From the NCBI RefSeq assembly GCF_014874095.1, contig NZ_JADBEB010000001.1:7626001-7690000 (forward strand): a DNA stretch of 64,000 nt, written 5' to 3'. Positions 33,643-41,777 of the stretch are shown here, in pieces; within the stretch, counting starts at the first letter, position 1, and every line of letters starts with the position of its first letter. Origin of the DNA: Plantactinospora soyae. Lineage in GTDB: Bacteria; Actinomycetota; Actinomycetes; Mycobacteriales; Micromonosporaceae. Below the pieces are notes generated by a model. The model did no database searches. It saw nothing but the letters and a program-made list of their open reading frames with translations, and had not been told where the DNA came from. Both the position numbers and the translations under genes were made by a program.

Positions 33643-34104
33643 TCAGTCGAAGGCGATTCGCATCAGCCTGCTGGCGGCCCAGTCATCTAGTCGGGTCGGC
33701 CTGATGGTGCCGGGGTCGTGGGGCTGGTTGAGGTCGTCGACGATGGCTGCGATCACTGCGGCCCGTTCGGTCGGATCGGTGACCGTTGTTGCGTGCGCCG
33801 GCAGGTCTGCTCTAGTGCCGTTCTTGAGGTGGAAGGTGAAAGCGGGGTTCGCTCGTAAGTTTGCGTACCAGCCGGTCGCGCCGCCGCCCGCTCCGCTGCA
33901 AAGATAGGTCGCGCCGTCGGCGCGATAGAAGAAGATTTCAATGCGGCGGGGTCGTCCGGTACGCCGCCCAGTGGTGGTGATGTCCACGATTCGTTCGCGG
34001 GTTCCGGCCGCGGGTGTGATCTCGATGGCGCGCCTGATCTCGTGCGGCAGGTGCGCAAGTGGATCAGGCGCGCCGCGCTCACCGCGCTGGTCTGCGATCC
34101 TCAT
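33643..34104 (-). CDS. deazaflavin-dependent nitroreductase family protein (DUF385-like)
   Basis: A 153-residue protein with the split-barrel pattern of F420-dependent nitroreductases: ERIVDITTTGRRTGRPRRIEIFFYRADGATYLCSGAGGG followed by WYANLRANPAFTFHL. This family (Ddn-like) reduces quinones and nitro compounds with F420H2 in mycobacteria and relatives. The start overlaps the stop of the upstream SDR gene by 4 bp, so the two are coupled and may act on the same substrate. Confidence 0.82.
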   Translation of the reverse strand: MRIADQRGERGAPDPLAHLPHEIRRAIEITPAAGTRERIVDITTTGRRTGRPRRIEIFFYRADGATYLCSGAGGGATGWYANLRANPAFTFHLKNGTRADLPAHATTVTDPTERAAVIAAIVDDLNQPHDPGTIRPTRLDDWAASRLMRIAFD

Positions 34105-34880
34105 GCGGCTTCCTTCTGCAAGGCGGGGCCGAGGAGCAGTCCCCCGTCGATGACATACTCGGCGCCGGTGATGAAGGCCGCGTGCGGCGAGGTGAGGAAC
34201 AACAGCAGCGCAGTGATGTCGGCGGGCTGCCCGAGTCGCGGGACGGCGAACGGCTCGGGCGAGTAGAAGTCGGCGATCGGGGCGTCGCTGCCGGCCGCTG
34301 GCTCGGTGATGAACGGAGTGGCGACAACGCCGGGGTGGATGACATTGACGCGGATGTTGTCACGGCCCAACTCGAGGGCAGCGGTCTGAGTGAGCCCTCG
34401 AATCGCCCACTTGCTGGCGACATAGGGCGCGTAGAAGGCAGTACCGCCGAGGCTCATGGTGGAGGCGATGTTGACGATTACTCCTCCCCCCGCGCGCCGC
34501 AGCGCCGGTGCGGCCGCCTTGATACCGAGAAAGGTGCCGGTGAGATTGATGTCGAGGATGCGAGCCCACGTAGCCCGGTGGGTGGACTCGATGAGGGCCG
34601 GCGGGTTCTGCACCCCGGCGTTGTTGACCAGGACCGTGAGCGCACCGAAGGCCGTCTCGGTTTCCGCGATGGCGGCGGCCCACGACTCCTCCCGGGAGAC
34701 GTCGAGGCGGACGAAATGTGCCCCGTCTCCCAACTCTGCAGCGAGGCCGGCGCCACGCTCGGCATTGATGTCACCGATGACGACGTTGGCGCCTTCGGCA
34801 TGCAGGGCGCGAACGTGGCTGGCGCCCTGCCCACCGGTGCCGCCGGTCACAAGAACGGTCTGATGGGCGAAGCGGGACAT
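34101..34880 (-). CDS. short-chain dehydrogenase, 3-alpha/20-beta-HSD-like
   Basis: A 259-residue SDR with TGGTGGQGASHVRAL at the cofactor site, NNAGVQ, and the catalytic STMSLGGTAFYAPYVASKWA (Ser-Tyr-Lys). The ITGAEYVIDGGLLLG end is typical of the 3-alpha/20-beta-hydroxysteroid dehydrogenase group, although the real substrate is unknown. It is divergent from a TetR gene across 124 bp that contain two strong palindromes, so it is very likely that TetR's target. Confidence 0.9.
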   Translation of the reverse strand: MSRFAHQTVLVTGGTGGQGASHVRALHAEGANVVIGDINAERGAGLAAELGDGAHFVRLDVSREESWAAAIAETETAFGALTVLVNNAGVQNPPALIESTHRATWARILDINLTGTFLGIKAAAPALRRAGGGVIVNIASTMSLGGTAFYAPYVASKWAIRGLTQTAALELGRDNIRVNVIHPGVVATPFITEPAAGSDAPIADFYSPEPFAVPRLGQPADITALLLFLTSPHAAFITGAEYVIDGGLLLGPALQKEAA

Positions 34881-34921
34881 TCGATCCTCCGAGTGCGAGA
34901 GACGGCAACCCGCAGAACCGG

Positions 34922-34945
34922 GTGGTGAGTCGCGCGACTCACCAC
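34922..34945. promoter_or_regulatory. 24-bp perfect palindrome, TetR operator O1
   Basis: Twelve-base half GTGGTGAGTCGC is followed by its exact complement. It is 42 bp upstream of the SDR start on the other strand. It shares the GGTGAGT half-site with O2. Confidence 0.8.
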
Positions 34946-34968
34946 ACCGAAGCTACGCCGCCGAGAGT

Positions 34969-34988
34969 GGTGAGTCAACCCACTCACC
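34969..34988. promoter_or_regulatory. TetR operator O2, GGTGAGT-N6-ACTCACC
   Basis: Perfect 7-bp arms. A TATGAT -10 box follows at 34993-34998, so O2 covers the -35 to -10 interval of the TetR promoter and transcription would start close to the ATG at 35005. Confidence 0.78.
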
Positions 34989-35004
34989 TCGCTATGATGG
35001 GCGC

Positions 35005-35643
35005 ATGACCCCAGCACCGTCGGCCTATCACCAGCGCGTGGCGGAGGAGAAGCGGGCGCTCATCGTGCAAGCCGCTACTGAGCTTTTCCTTGAGTTGGGC
35101 TACGACCGAGCATCCCTGGCGCGTGTTGCCGACAGCGCTGGTGTCTCGAAAGCGACGCTGTTCAAGCAGTTTCCGACAAAGGCAGCGTTATTCGATGCCA
35201 TCGTCATCGACTCGTGGGCCAAGAACGACGTCGCCGACGTGCCGCCCGCCGGCGACCTGACGGCCGGCCTGACGGTTCTCGGACGGCGCTACGCGGCGCT
35301 GTTGAGCCAGCCGGAGATGACTGACCTGTTCCGCATCGTCATCGCCGAACTGCCACGCTTTCCCGAACTGGCCAAGGCACATTTCTCACAAGGCAAACTG
35401 CCGTACTTCGAGTCCGTCCGGATCTACCTTTCAACCGAGCGCGACGCGGGAGCCGCAGACATCGCTGATCCGGAGATGGCCGCAACGCAGTTCCTCGGGA
35501 TGATCTCCAACTACCTATTCTGGCCGAGTCTGGTGCTCCCCGACTGGACGGTGACCCCTGCCCGCATGACCGCGGTGGTGGACGAAGCCGTCCGCACCAT
35601 GGTTGCGCGGTACGGCGCCGAGGTTGACCGCCCGGGCTTGTGA
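35005..35643 (+). CDS. TetR/AcrR family repressor
   Basis: A 212-residue regulator with the helix-turn-helix YDRASLARVADSAGVSKATLFKQFPTKAALFDAI and a C-terminal TetR_C-type domain (LLSQPEMTDLFRIVIAELPRFPELAKAHF). It is divergent from the SDR-nitroreductase pair and bracketed by two GGTGAGT palindromes. The -10 box TATGAT is only 6 bp before the ATG, so the message is probably leaderless or nearly so. Confidence 0.92.
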   Translation: MTPAPSAYHQRVAEEKRALIVQAATELFLELGYDRASLARVADSAGVSKATLFKQFPTKAALFDAIVIDSWAKNDVADVPPAGDLTAGLTVLGRRYAALLSQPEMTDLFRIVIAELPRFPELAKAHFSQGKLPYFESVRIYLSTERDAGAADIADPEMAATQFLGMISNYLFWPSLVLPDWTVTPARMTAVVDEAVRTMVARYGAEVDRPGL

Positions 35644-35651
35644 AGTCCTTG

Positions 35652-35741
35652 CCGCATCTGCCGCCGACCGTGCGCGCCACCACCAGCCGGAGCCATCACG
35701 CTCCGTGGCCGACCTCCGGCGTCGACCGACGTCCGGAACTG
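35652..35741. repeat. dispersed ~90-bp repeat with hairpin, copy C
   Basis: Close match to copy A over most of its length, including TGCCGCCGACCGTGCGCGCC and GACGTCCGGAACTG. Hairpin CGGAGC-CATCAC-GCTCCG is at 35688-35705. It starts 9 bp after the TetR stop and ends 49 bp before the next gene. Confidence 0.72.
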
Positions 35742-35790
35742 CCGATGACAGGAGGTCGCGACCGTCCAGAGTCAGGGGGACAATCGAGCG

Positions 35791-36234
35791 GTGACTGTTC
35801 GCTCGCATTGGGGTCTCACTCCGCGCCAGAGCGTCGAGGCAGAGTGCACTCGCCGGGGGCGCCAGGCGGTGGTAGGGGGATGCGTCCGGTTGATCACTGG
35901 CGCCGATACCGATGTTGCCTTGATCGTCGCATTGGGGGGTCCACACGCACGACGACTCCTTGCTGATCATCCGGCCACCGATCAGCGGTACTGGCTGCGG
36001 GTATGGGCAGCCCGGGGGCTGTTGTGGGCGTGGGACGACAACGGTCTGGACGGGGTGCGCATGGCACTGAGAGATCCGCAGTGGCGGGTGCGGGAGATGG
36101 CGGCGAAGGTTGTGGCTCGACAGCTCCTCGGTGATCTGCTTCCGGCCGTGGCCAAGCTTCGCGGTGATCCGGTGCTGAGGGTTCACGCGGCGGCTACCCG
36201 AGCAGTCGCCATGCTCACCAGTGCTGGTGCCTGA
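35791..36234 (+). CDS. small HEAT-repeat-like hypothetical protein
   Basis: A 147-residue protein from a GTG at 35791. The second half has the pattern of one or two HEAT-like helical repeats (MALRDPQWRVREMAAKVVARQLLGDLLPAVAKLRGDPVLRVHAAATRAVAML, the DP.WRVRE..A form of PBS-lyase HEAT repeats). That suggests a protein-protein interaction role. No enzyme motif is seen and the function is unknown. It is preceded by copy C of the dispersed repeat. Confidence 0.65.
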   Translation: MTVRSHWGLTPRQSVEAECTRRGRQAVVGGCVRLITGADTDVALIVALGGPHARRLLADHPATDQRYWLRVWAARGLLWAWDDNGLDGVRMALRDPQWRVREMAAKVVARQLLGDLLPAVAKLRGDPVLRVHAAATRAVAMLTSAGA

Positions 36235-36461
36235 GTCGGGAGTCGACGCGAGGGTCATGCCGCCGTGAACGTCCTCAACTGCCGCAGAGCACGCGCGGCG
36301 GCTGGTGACCGTCCGTAACCCTCTGTAGGTCCGACCCAGTCGTCTGCCGGGCCGCTCGGAGCACCATCATGCCGATGACCGAGTACGTGACCTTGGTCGA
36401 ATGTCCCGGTCGACCTAGCCTGGGCCGTCTCCCGAGATTGCCAGGCGACCTGGTTGGGGGC

Positions 36462-36492
36462 TTGTATCTCAAGCCGCTTGAGATCGCATAGT
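36462..36492 (+). promoter_or_regulatory. MerR-type promoter with 19-bp spacer and operator
   Basis: TTGTAT (36462-36467) and CATAGT (36487-36492) are 19 bp apart, the long spacer of MerR-activated promoters. The spacer is filled by a palindrome with perfect 9-bp arms, ATCTCAAGC-C-GCTTGAGAT (36466-36484). This predicts autoregulation by the MerR protein just downstream. Confidence 0.75.
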
Positions 36493-36505
36493 GGACGTCG
36501 TGGAC

Positions 36506-37492
36506 ATGAACGAGCTGTACGCCATCGGGGATGTCGCCCGGCGGACCGGACTGAGCGTCAGCGCCGTCCGGTACTACGCGGACGCCGGTGTCGTCACGCC
36601 GGCCGCCAGCACCCCGGCCGGCCATCGACTGTACGACGTGTCGGCCATCGCCCGGCTGGAACTGGTCCGGACGCTACGGGAACTCGACGCCGGCCTGGAC
36701 GAGATCCGGCGGGTGCTGGCCGGCGAGGCGACCCTGCGCGAGCTGGCCGCCACCCACCTGGCCCTGCTGGCACAGCAGGAGGCACGGCTGCGCAGCCGTC
36801 GCGCGGTGTTGTCGGCCATCCTGCGACAGGACTCCACGGCCGAGCAGGTCACGCTGATGCACAAGCTGGTTGGCATGCCCGACGAGGAGCGCGACCGGCT
36901 GATCGATGAGTTCTGGACCGAGGTCTCCACCGGCTGGGACCCACCGGAGCGGATGGTCGAGTGGTGGCGGGCGGCCCGGCCGGAGCTGCCCGACCATCCC
37001 ACCGCGGCCCAGCTGGAGGCGTGGATCGAGCTGGCCGAGCTGGTCCGCGACACCGAGGTCCGGCAGGCCGTACGCCGTGAGCTGTACGAGGTGTGCAGCA
37101 CCGGCGCCGGGCCGCTGATGACCTCGTCACCGATGCTGGACAGCCTGGAGGCGGCAACGCCGATCGGCGAGGCGGCGATGGACGCGGCGCGGGAGCGGGT
37201 GCCGCCGGACTCGCCGCGGGCGCGTGAGATCGCCGACCGGTGGATCGGGTGGCTGACCGGCATCTTCCCGACACCAGACAGCCCCGGGATGTCGGACACG
37301 CCCGAGATCCGGATCCAAGTGGCCGACCACATGCTGGCGGGCGCGGAATGGGACCGCACCCCGCCGGAGCCGGAGGGACCGTACGACCGGTACATGGCCC
37401 TGGTCACCGCCGTGAACAACGTGCCGCCGGAGCGGTTCCCGTACGAGTGGCTGGCCGCGGCACTGCGCGCGTCCGCCCTACCGACTCCCTGA
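36506..37492 (+). CDS. MerR family regulator with large C-terminal domain
   Basis: A 328-residue regulator from the ATG at 36506 (MNELYAIGDVARRTGLSVSAVRYYADAGVV). The GTG at 36491 overlaps the predicted -10 box and is unlikely. Residues 1-70 form the MerR winged helix, followed by the long dimerisation helix (RTLRELDAGLDEIRRVLAGEATLRELAATHLALLAQQ). The roughly 210-residue C-terminal part has a Trp-rich segment (EFWTEVSTGWDPPERMVEWWRAARPELP) that I do not recognise as a standard ligand domain; it is probably a drug or small-molecule sensor. Confidence 0.88.
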   Translation: MNELYAIGDVARRTGLSVSAVRYYADAGVVTPAASTPAGHRLYDVSAIARLELVRTLRELDAGLDEIRRVLAGEATLRELAATHLALLAQQEARLRSRRAVLSAILRQDSTAEQVTLMHKLVGMPDEERDRLIDEFWTEVSTGWDPPERMVEWWRAARPELPDHPTAAQLEAWIELAELVRDTEVRQAVRRELYEVCSTGAGPLMTSSPMLDSLEAATPIGEAAMDAARERVPPDSPRAREIADRWIGWLTGIFPTPDSPGMSDTPEIRIQVADHMLAGAEWDRTPPEPEGPYDRYMALVTAVNNVPPERFPYEWLAAALRASALPTP

Positions 37493-37678
37493 GCTGGAGG
37501 CACGGGATTATCGGCCGCTTGCAACATCGCCGTTGCTGACATGGACCACCCAGTCCTCGTAATACCAGCTGGGATCGCACGCGCAGTCGGTGAACCTGAA
37601 CCGGAAGTTGGCCCTATACCGACCGACCTGCCCGTGGTCGAGCTGTCCGATCGAATCGCCGACACCCCATACGCCGCC
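37493..37678. other. intergenic stretch without a gene
   Basis: Between the MerR gene and a terminator hairpin; no domain or repeat was recognised. Confidence 0.4.
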
Positions 37679-37713
37679 ACGTCACGGGGGTCCGGACACA
37701 ACCCCCGTGACGT
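37679..37713. terminator. bidirectional hairpin with 13-bp perfect arms
   Basis: ACGTCACGGGGGT (37679-37691) pairs with ACCCCCGTGACGT (37701-37713), loop of nine. It ends 4 bp from the stop of the leftward gene at 37718 and also lies downstream of merR. Confidence 0.82.
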
Positions 37714-37717
37714 TCCC

Positions 37718-38125
37718 TCATGCGGCGTCGAGGGCTGCGGTGATCTTGCGAATCATGTCCGCCAGAGTGGGGCTGGGCTGACCCTGGTGGGTCCGGGCGG
37801 CTGCCTCGACGGCGACGAGGACTGTGCTGCGGAAGTTGTCGGCCTCGGCCGGATCCTGCTGCTTGAGCAGGCTCATGCCTGCCGTCAGGGCCGGCAGCAC
37901 GTTGTCGGCGATTGTGGCTACGGACTTGTTGTCCAGCTTCATGTCCTTTGGATACTCGGCGAGCACGTGCCCGACCAGCCCGGTGGCGGAGGATAGGGCA
38001 ATGGAGCCGTCGGTGGCGGCCTTGTGGGGCTTGCCGGCGATATCGGCGGCGGACATCAGCGTCACGGCGCCGTAGGCGGCGGTACGCAGGGTGAACTTGT
38101 CCTGATCGGTAAGGGTGACGGACAT
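37718..38125 (-). CDS. conserved actinobacterial hypothetical protein
   Basis: A 135-residue acidic/neutral soluble protein starting MSVTLTDQDKFTLRTAAYGAVTLMSAAD. It is mostly predicted helix, with no signal, no membrane segment and no catalytic motif. From memory, close relatives with the phrase TLRTAAYGAV..LMS and a KQDPAEADNFR segment occur in many actinomycetes as uncharacterised proteins. The ATG at 38125 has AAGGAG upstream; the frame open to 38314 crosses the terminator of the neighbouring gene. Confidence 0.8.
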   Translation of the reverse strand: MSVTLTDQDKFTLRTAAYGAVTLMSAADIAGKPHKAATDGSIALSSATGLVGHVLAEYPKDMKLDNKSVATIADNVLPALTAGMSLLKQQDPAEADNFRSTVLVAVEAAARTHQGQPSPTLADMIRKITAALDAA

Positions 38126-38214
38126 CGTCGTGAGCTCCTTCGAATCTGTTCTAGGGTTTGAACGGACGGATGGCGAAATGCCGTCCTGGTGGCAGGGGTA
38201 TCTCGATTGCTGAG

Positions 38215-38255
38215 GTCGGGCTGCCCGAGGGGATCTCACCCTCGGGAGGCCCGAC
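38215..38255 (-). terminator. hairpin terminator after the beta-lactamase-fold gene
   Basis: GTCGGGC-TG-CCCGAGGG pairs with CCCTCGGG-AG-GCCCGAC, an 15-bp stem with one 2-by-2 mismatch and an eight-base loop. It lies 118 bp beyond the stop of the gene at 38373 on the minus strand. Confidence 0.75.
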
Positions 38256-38372
38256 TTCAGACAGACAGGGGCCAAGCCCAACCCTGCGCGGAAACGTCGA
38301 CGGTTCGACCGCACGGGGAGACCGTCGGGTGCCGCGGGTTGAGGAAGGGCATGCCGGGGCGCGGGCTCGGTG

Positions 38373-39605
38373 TCAGTCGTCGATTGCCTGGTAGAGCGTG
38401 GTCCAGAAATCGTGGAAAGCGTGCGCCGAGTACGGGGCGGACGTACCGACCTGGGTCAGCAGGATTCCGGTGAGCCGGTTCTGCGGGTCGGCGTAGGTCG
38501 AGGTGCCGCTTCCGCCGTCCCAGCCGAACTGGCCGATGGGCGCGTAGTCGCCACGGTAGGTGCGTGCCGCCATCCCGAAGCCCCAGCCACCGTGCTGCCC
38601 CTGCCCGAACGAGATGTGGACGTTGTTGACGGCCAGTTCGTGCCGGGCGGCCTGCTGCTCGGCCCCGAGGCGGTTGGTGGTCATCAGCTCGACGGCTGCC
38701 TTGGACAGGATCCGCTCGTCGCCGTGCATCCCGCCGTTGAGCAGCATCTGAAAGTAGGCGTTGTAGTCATCGACGGTGGAGGACAGTCCGCCACCACCAC
38801 CCTGGAACGCGGGGGGCCTGCTGTGGCGTCCCCCTCCGGCCTCGTCCCACACGTGGAACTCCCCGGTCTGCGGATCGGGGGCGTAGAGGGGCGGTAGCCG
38901 GTCCATCTTTTCGGCGGGCACGTGGAAACCGGTGTCCTTCATCCCCAGGGGTTCGAAGACGCGTTCGCGCAGGAACGACTCGTACGACTGGCCCGTGACC
39001 CTGGCGACGAGCACGCCGACCAGATCGCTGGCAATGTGGTACTGCCAGCGCTGTCCGGGCTGGTGCATCAACGGAAGCGTGCCGAGGCGGCGCATCCACT
39101 CGTCCAGCTCCGGCTGCTGCTCTGGCATGTTGGGCGTGAGCCCCTGCTCGAGGACCGCGTTCATGATCGGGGTGCCCAGCGCCGTGAAATCCAGACCGAG
39201 CCCGAAGGTGGAGGTCAGCACGTCGCGTACGGTGACCGGCCGCCGCGCCGGCACGGTGTCGTCGATAGGGCCGTCAACCTGCTTGAGCACCCGACGGTCA
39301 GCGAGTTCAGGCAGCCACGGGTCCACCGGGTCGTCCAGCCGCAGCCTGCACTCGTCGAGCAGGACCATCGCCGCCGCCATCGTGACCGGCTTGGACGTCG
39401 ACGCCATTCGGAAGATCGTGTCCCGACGCATCGGCGCGCCACCGTCATGGCGCATCGTCCCGAGCGCCTCGACGTGCGTCTCCTCGCCCCGACTGACCAG
39501 AGCGACGAGCCCAGGAATCTTCCCGGACTCGACATGCCCGGCCAGCACGTCGCTGAGTCTGCCCAGCCCCGCTTTGGAGAAGCCGCCGCTGCCAGTTCCC
39601 ATCAT
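38373..39605 (-). CDS. serine hydrolase, class C beta-lactamase/esterase fold
   Basis: A 410-residue protein of the beta-lactamase/transpeptidase-like group. The nucleophile SxxK is in FRMASTSKPVTMAAAM and the second motif Tyr is in WQYHIASDLVGVLVARVTG. A third-motif candidate is FGWDGGSGT. The pattern is closer to family VIII esterases and D-aminopeptidases than to true AmpC. No signal peptide is seen from ATG 39605, which suggests a cytosolic esterase. It is divergent from a LysR gene that probably regulates it. Confidence 0.87.
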   Translation of the reverse strand: MMGTGSGGFSKAGLGRLSDVLAGHVESGKIPGLVALVSRGEETHVEALGTMRHDGGAPMRRDTIFRMASTSKPVTMAAAMVLLDECRLRLDDPVDPWLPELADRRVLKQVDGPIDDTVPARRPVTVRDVLTSTFGLGLDFTALGTPIMNAVLEQGLTPNMPEQQPELDEWMRRLGTLPLMHQPGQRWQYHIASDLVGVLVARVTGQSYESFLRERVFEPLGMKDTGFHVPAEKMDRLPPLYAPDPQTGEFHVWDEAGGGRHSRPPAFQGGGGGLSSTVDDYNAYFQMLLNGGMHGDERILSKAAVELMTTNRLGAEQQAARHELAVNNVHISFGQGQHGGWGFGMAARTYRGDYAPIGQFGWDGGSGTSTYADPQNRLTGILLTQVGTSAPYSAHAFHDFWTTLYQAIDD

Positions 39606-40010
39606 GAATCTCCCTACAGACAGTGTTCGATCTTGCGTGACCCACCCCGGCCTGGCGCTCATGGCTTCACGAGCGAAGAACGAGGTCGTGCGTGGCCCAG
39701 TTCGCAGCCCCCAAAGCCGCAATCGCCGAACCGCTCCTGGCACCCACCATCGCCAACCGCGCTGACACCAGGCAGTCGCCGCCCTGACGCCGCCGCTGAC
39801 ACAACAGCGCCTGGTCGGCGACCGGTGACGGTGACGGTGACGGTGTGAACGACACGATCAGATCGGCCCGGTGAAACCGGCCCGTGGCGCGCGCCGACCG
39901 CCGACCGCGGGGCGTATGTACCTGGTCAGCGTGCCGGGAGCGCTTGTACAGGCTGGCCTGACGGCCACCGCCGACCAACGGCGATGTCGGCAAGGCAGCG
40001 TTGCCCGACG

Positions 40011-40047
40011 GGTCATCGTTGCGCGTTTGGTCAACGCAGCGATGACC
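40011..40047. promoter_or_regulatory. LysR-type binding site with 13-bp arms
   Basis: GGTCATCGTTGCG (40011-40023) matches the complement of CGCAGCGATGACC (40035-40047) at 12 of 13 bases around an 11-bp spacer. It lies 27 bp before the lysR start and 406 bp before the divergent hydrolase gene; the rest of that 469-bp gap (39606-40010) shows no gene. Confidence 0.72.
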
Positions 40048-40074
40048 AGTATGTTCACGATCAAGGGAGGGGTC

Positions 40075-40977
40075 ATGGAACTTCGGGACATCGAGATCTT
40101 CTTGGCGTTGGCCGAGGAACTGCACTTCGGCCGGACCGCCGAACGCCTGCGCGTGACCCCGTCCCGGGTCAGCCACGTCATCAAGAAGGCCGAACGCCGC
40201 ATCGGCGGGCCGCTGTTCGAGCGCACCTCCCGCACCGTCCGCCTCACCCCGCTGGGCAAGCTGCTCCGTGACGACCTGCTGCCCGCCCATCTGCAGATCC
40301 AGCAGGCCGTCGACCGGGCCGTCGCCGAGGCACGCGGCATCACCGGCACACTGCGGGTCGGCTACAGCACCCCCTGGTGCGCCGACCTGGCCCTCCAAGC
40401 GGCCAAGCTGCTCCGGACCAGGTACCCAGACTGCATCGTGCGGACCCAGGAGATCCAGTTCAACGAGCCTCTCGGGCCGCTGCGTCGTGGCGAACTGGAC
40501 CTCCAGATCAGCGAATTCCCCGTACAGATCCCCGGCGTCACCGACGGCCCGGTCCTGCTCCGCGAGCCCCGGGCGTTGATGGTCCCGGCCGACCATCCCC
40601 TGGCCCGCCGCGACAGCGTGTCAATGGAAGACCTGGCCGAGGTACCGCTGATCAGGGCGGACGGGGATTTCCCGAAGTCCTTGCTGGATCTCCACATGCC
40701 GGTCCGCACTCCGATGGGTCGTCCGATCCCCCACGGACCGTCCTACACCTTCTGGCCCGAGACTCCCGCCCTGGTCGCCGCCGGCCTCGGCGCCTCGATC
40801 GTGGCGGCCCGCGCCGCCCGCTACCACAACCGGCCCGGCATCGCCTTCATCCCCTTCCAGGACGGTCCGACCCTCGACTACGGCGTCCTGTGGCCCGCCA
40901 CCGGGCAGACACAACTCGCCATGACATTCGTCGACCTACTCGCCGACCTCACCGAAACGACCACCGACGACGAATGA
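40075..40977 (+). CDS. LysR family transcriptional regulator
   Basis: A 300-residue regulator starting at ATG 40075 (MELRDIEIFLALAEELHFGRTAERL), preceded by GGGAGGGG. The winged helix continues as VTPSRVSHVIKKAERRIGGPLFERTSRTVRLTPLG, then the linker helix and a periplasmic-binding-fold effector domain (GTLRVGYSTPWCADLAL). The frame is open further upstream, but that would run through the operator. It probably controls the divergent hydrolase; the effector is unknown. Confidence 0.92.
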   Translation: MELRDIEIFLALAEELHFGRTAERLRVTPSRVSHVIKKAERRIGGPLFERTSRTVRLTPLGKLLRDDLLPAHLQIQQAVDRAVAEARGITGTLRVGYSTPWCADLALQAAKLLRTRYPDCIVRTQEIQFNEPLGPLRRGELDLQISEFPVQIPGVTDGPVLLREPRALMVPADHPLARRDSVSMEDLAEVPLIRADGDFPKSLLDLHMPVRTPMGRPIPHGPSYTFWPETPALVAAGLGASIVAARAARYHNRPGIAFIPFQDGPTLDYGVLWPATGQTQLAMTFVDLLADLTETTTDDE

Positions 40978-41210
40978 GTACGTATCACTCGACGCCGGTC
41001 GACCTCGATGCGAATCAAATTTAGATACCTAGTTGACGGCCTCAGGGAGTTCGTCGATGGTATGGAACAGGGGCGGGCCGATGCTGGCATTCATCTCGTT
41101 GCCTGCCAATTCGACCTGCCAGATGACCTAATCCTTAGCCCTCGCGTTCCGGATGCAGGTTCGGCGGCGAACGGGCGCGTAACTATCCCGGACGCGGGGG
41201 GCGTGCAGGG
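40978..41210. other. intergenic stretch without a gene
   Basis: An AT-richer gap downstream of lysR, locally around 41010-41040. No domain or strong hairpin was recognised. Confidence 0.35.
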
Positions 41211-41546
41211 CTATTCGGACTCTCCGTTCGCCTGCCGGCGCCAGGTACGCCGCAGCTCCTTTGCTTTGTTGGAGTCGGGCCACATCACGACGTACCGCTG
41301 GTCGTTGGCCCGTTTGACCGCTTCTGCGACACCAGGCCCGCCGATCCAGGCCAGCACGGTCGGCAGCGTGCTTCGCCAGCCCACCCCCACGGGCAACTGC
41401 TCGGGCAACGGCGAGCTCGGAATGTCGGCGCACTCGGGGAAACAGTCTGCGTAGTCGAGGTTACGGCTCGCTGCGCTCAACAGGTCGTACTGCATCCGTG
41501 CCGCCCGGAACCGGGGCGATGTCCATGGGCCACCGAGAACGGTCAC
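41211..41546 (-). CDS. hypothetical protein, possibly frameshifted
   Basis: A 111-residue frame from a GTG at 41546, without a clear ribosome site. Segments such as MQYDLLSAASRNLDYADCFPECADIP and ANDQRYVVMWPDSNKAKELRRTW look protein-like, but I recognise no family. The overlapping minus frame at 41461-41685 also has a plausible N-terminal stretch (TFAAALVFTAEAEVMIVGDRSRWPMDI), so the two may be halves of one gene broken near 41500-41546. Confidence 0.35.
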   Translation of the reverse strand: MTVLGGPWTSPRFRAARMQYDLLSAASRNLDYADCFPECADIPSSPLPEQLPVGVGWRSTLPTVLAWIGGPGVAEAVKRANDQRYVVMWPDSNKAKELRRTWRRQANGESE

Positions 41547-41777
41547 CGACGATCATCACTTCCGCCTCAGCGGTGAAGACCAACGCCGCCGCAAAGGTGC
41601 TCTCAGCATCAGACGGCGCCGAGGTGGAGCAAACGTCCTTGGTGGCATAACGTTGTAGGAAGTCGTTGACCGCAGGCTGGACCACGCGGTCTGACCCGTG
41701 GTCGTGGGTTCACCTCACGCTTCCATCCGCTAAGAGTCCCGCGTGCCCGTGCCGCCGCCGAGTTCGAAGTTCCGGCA

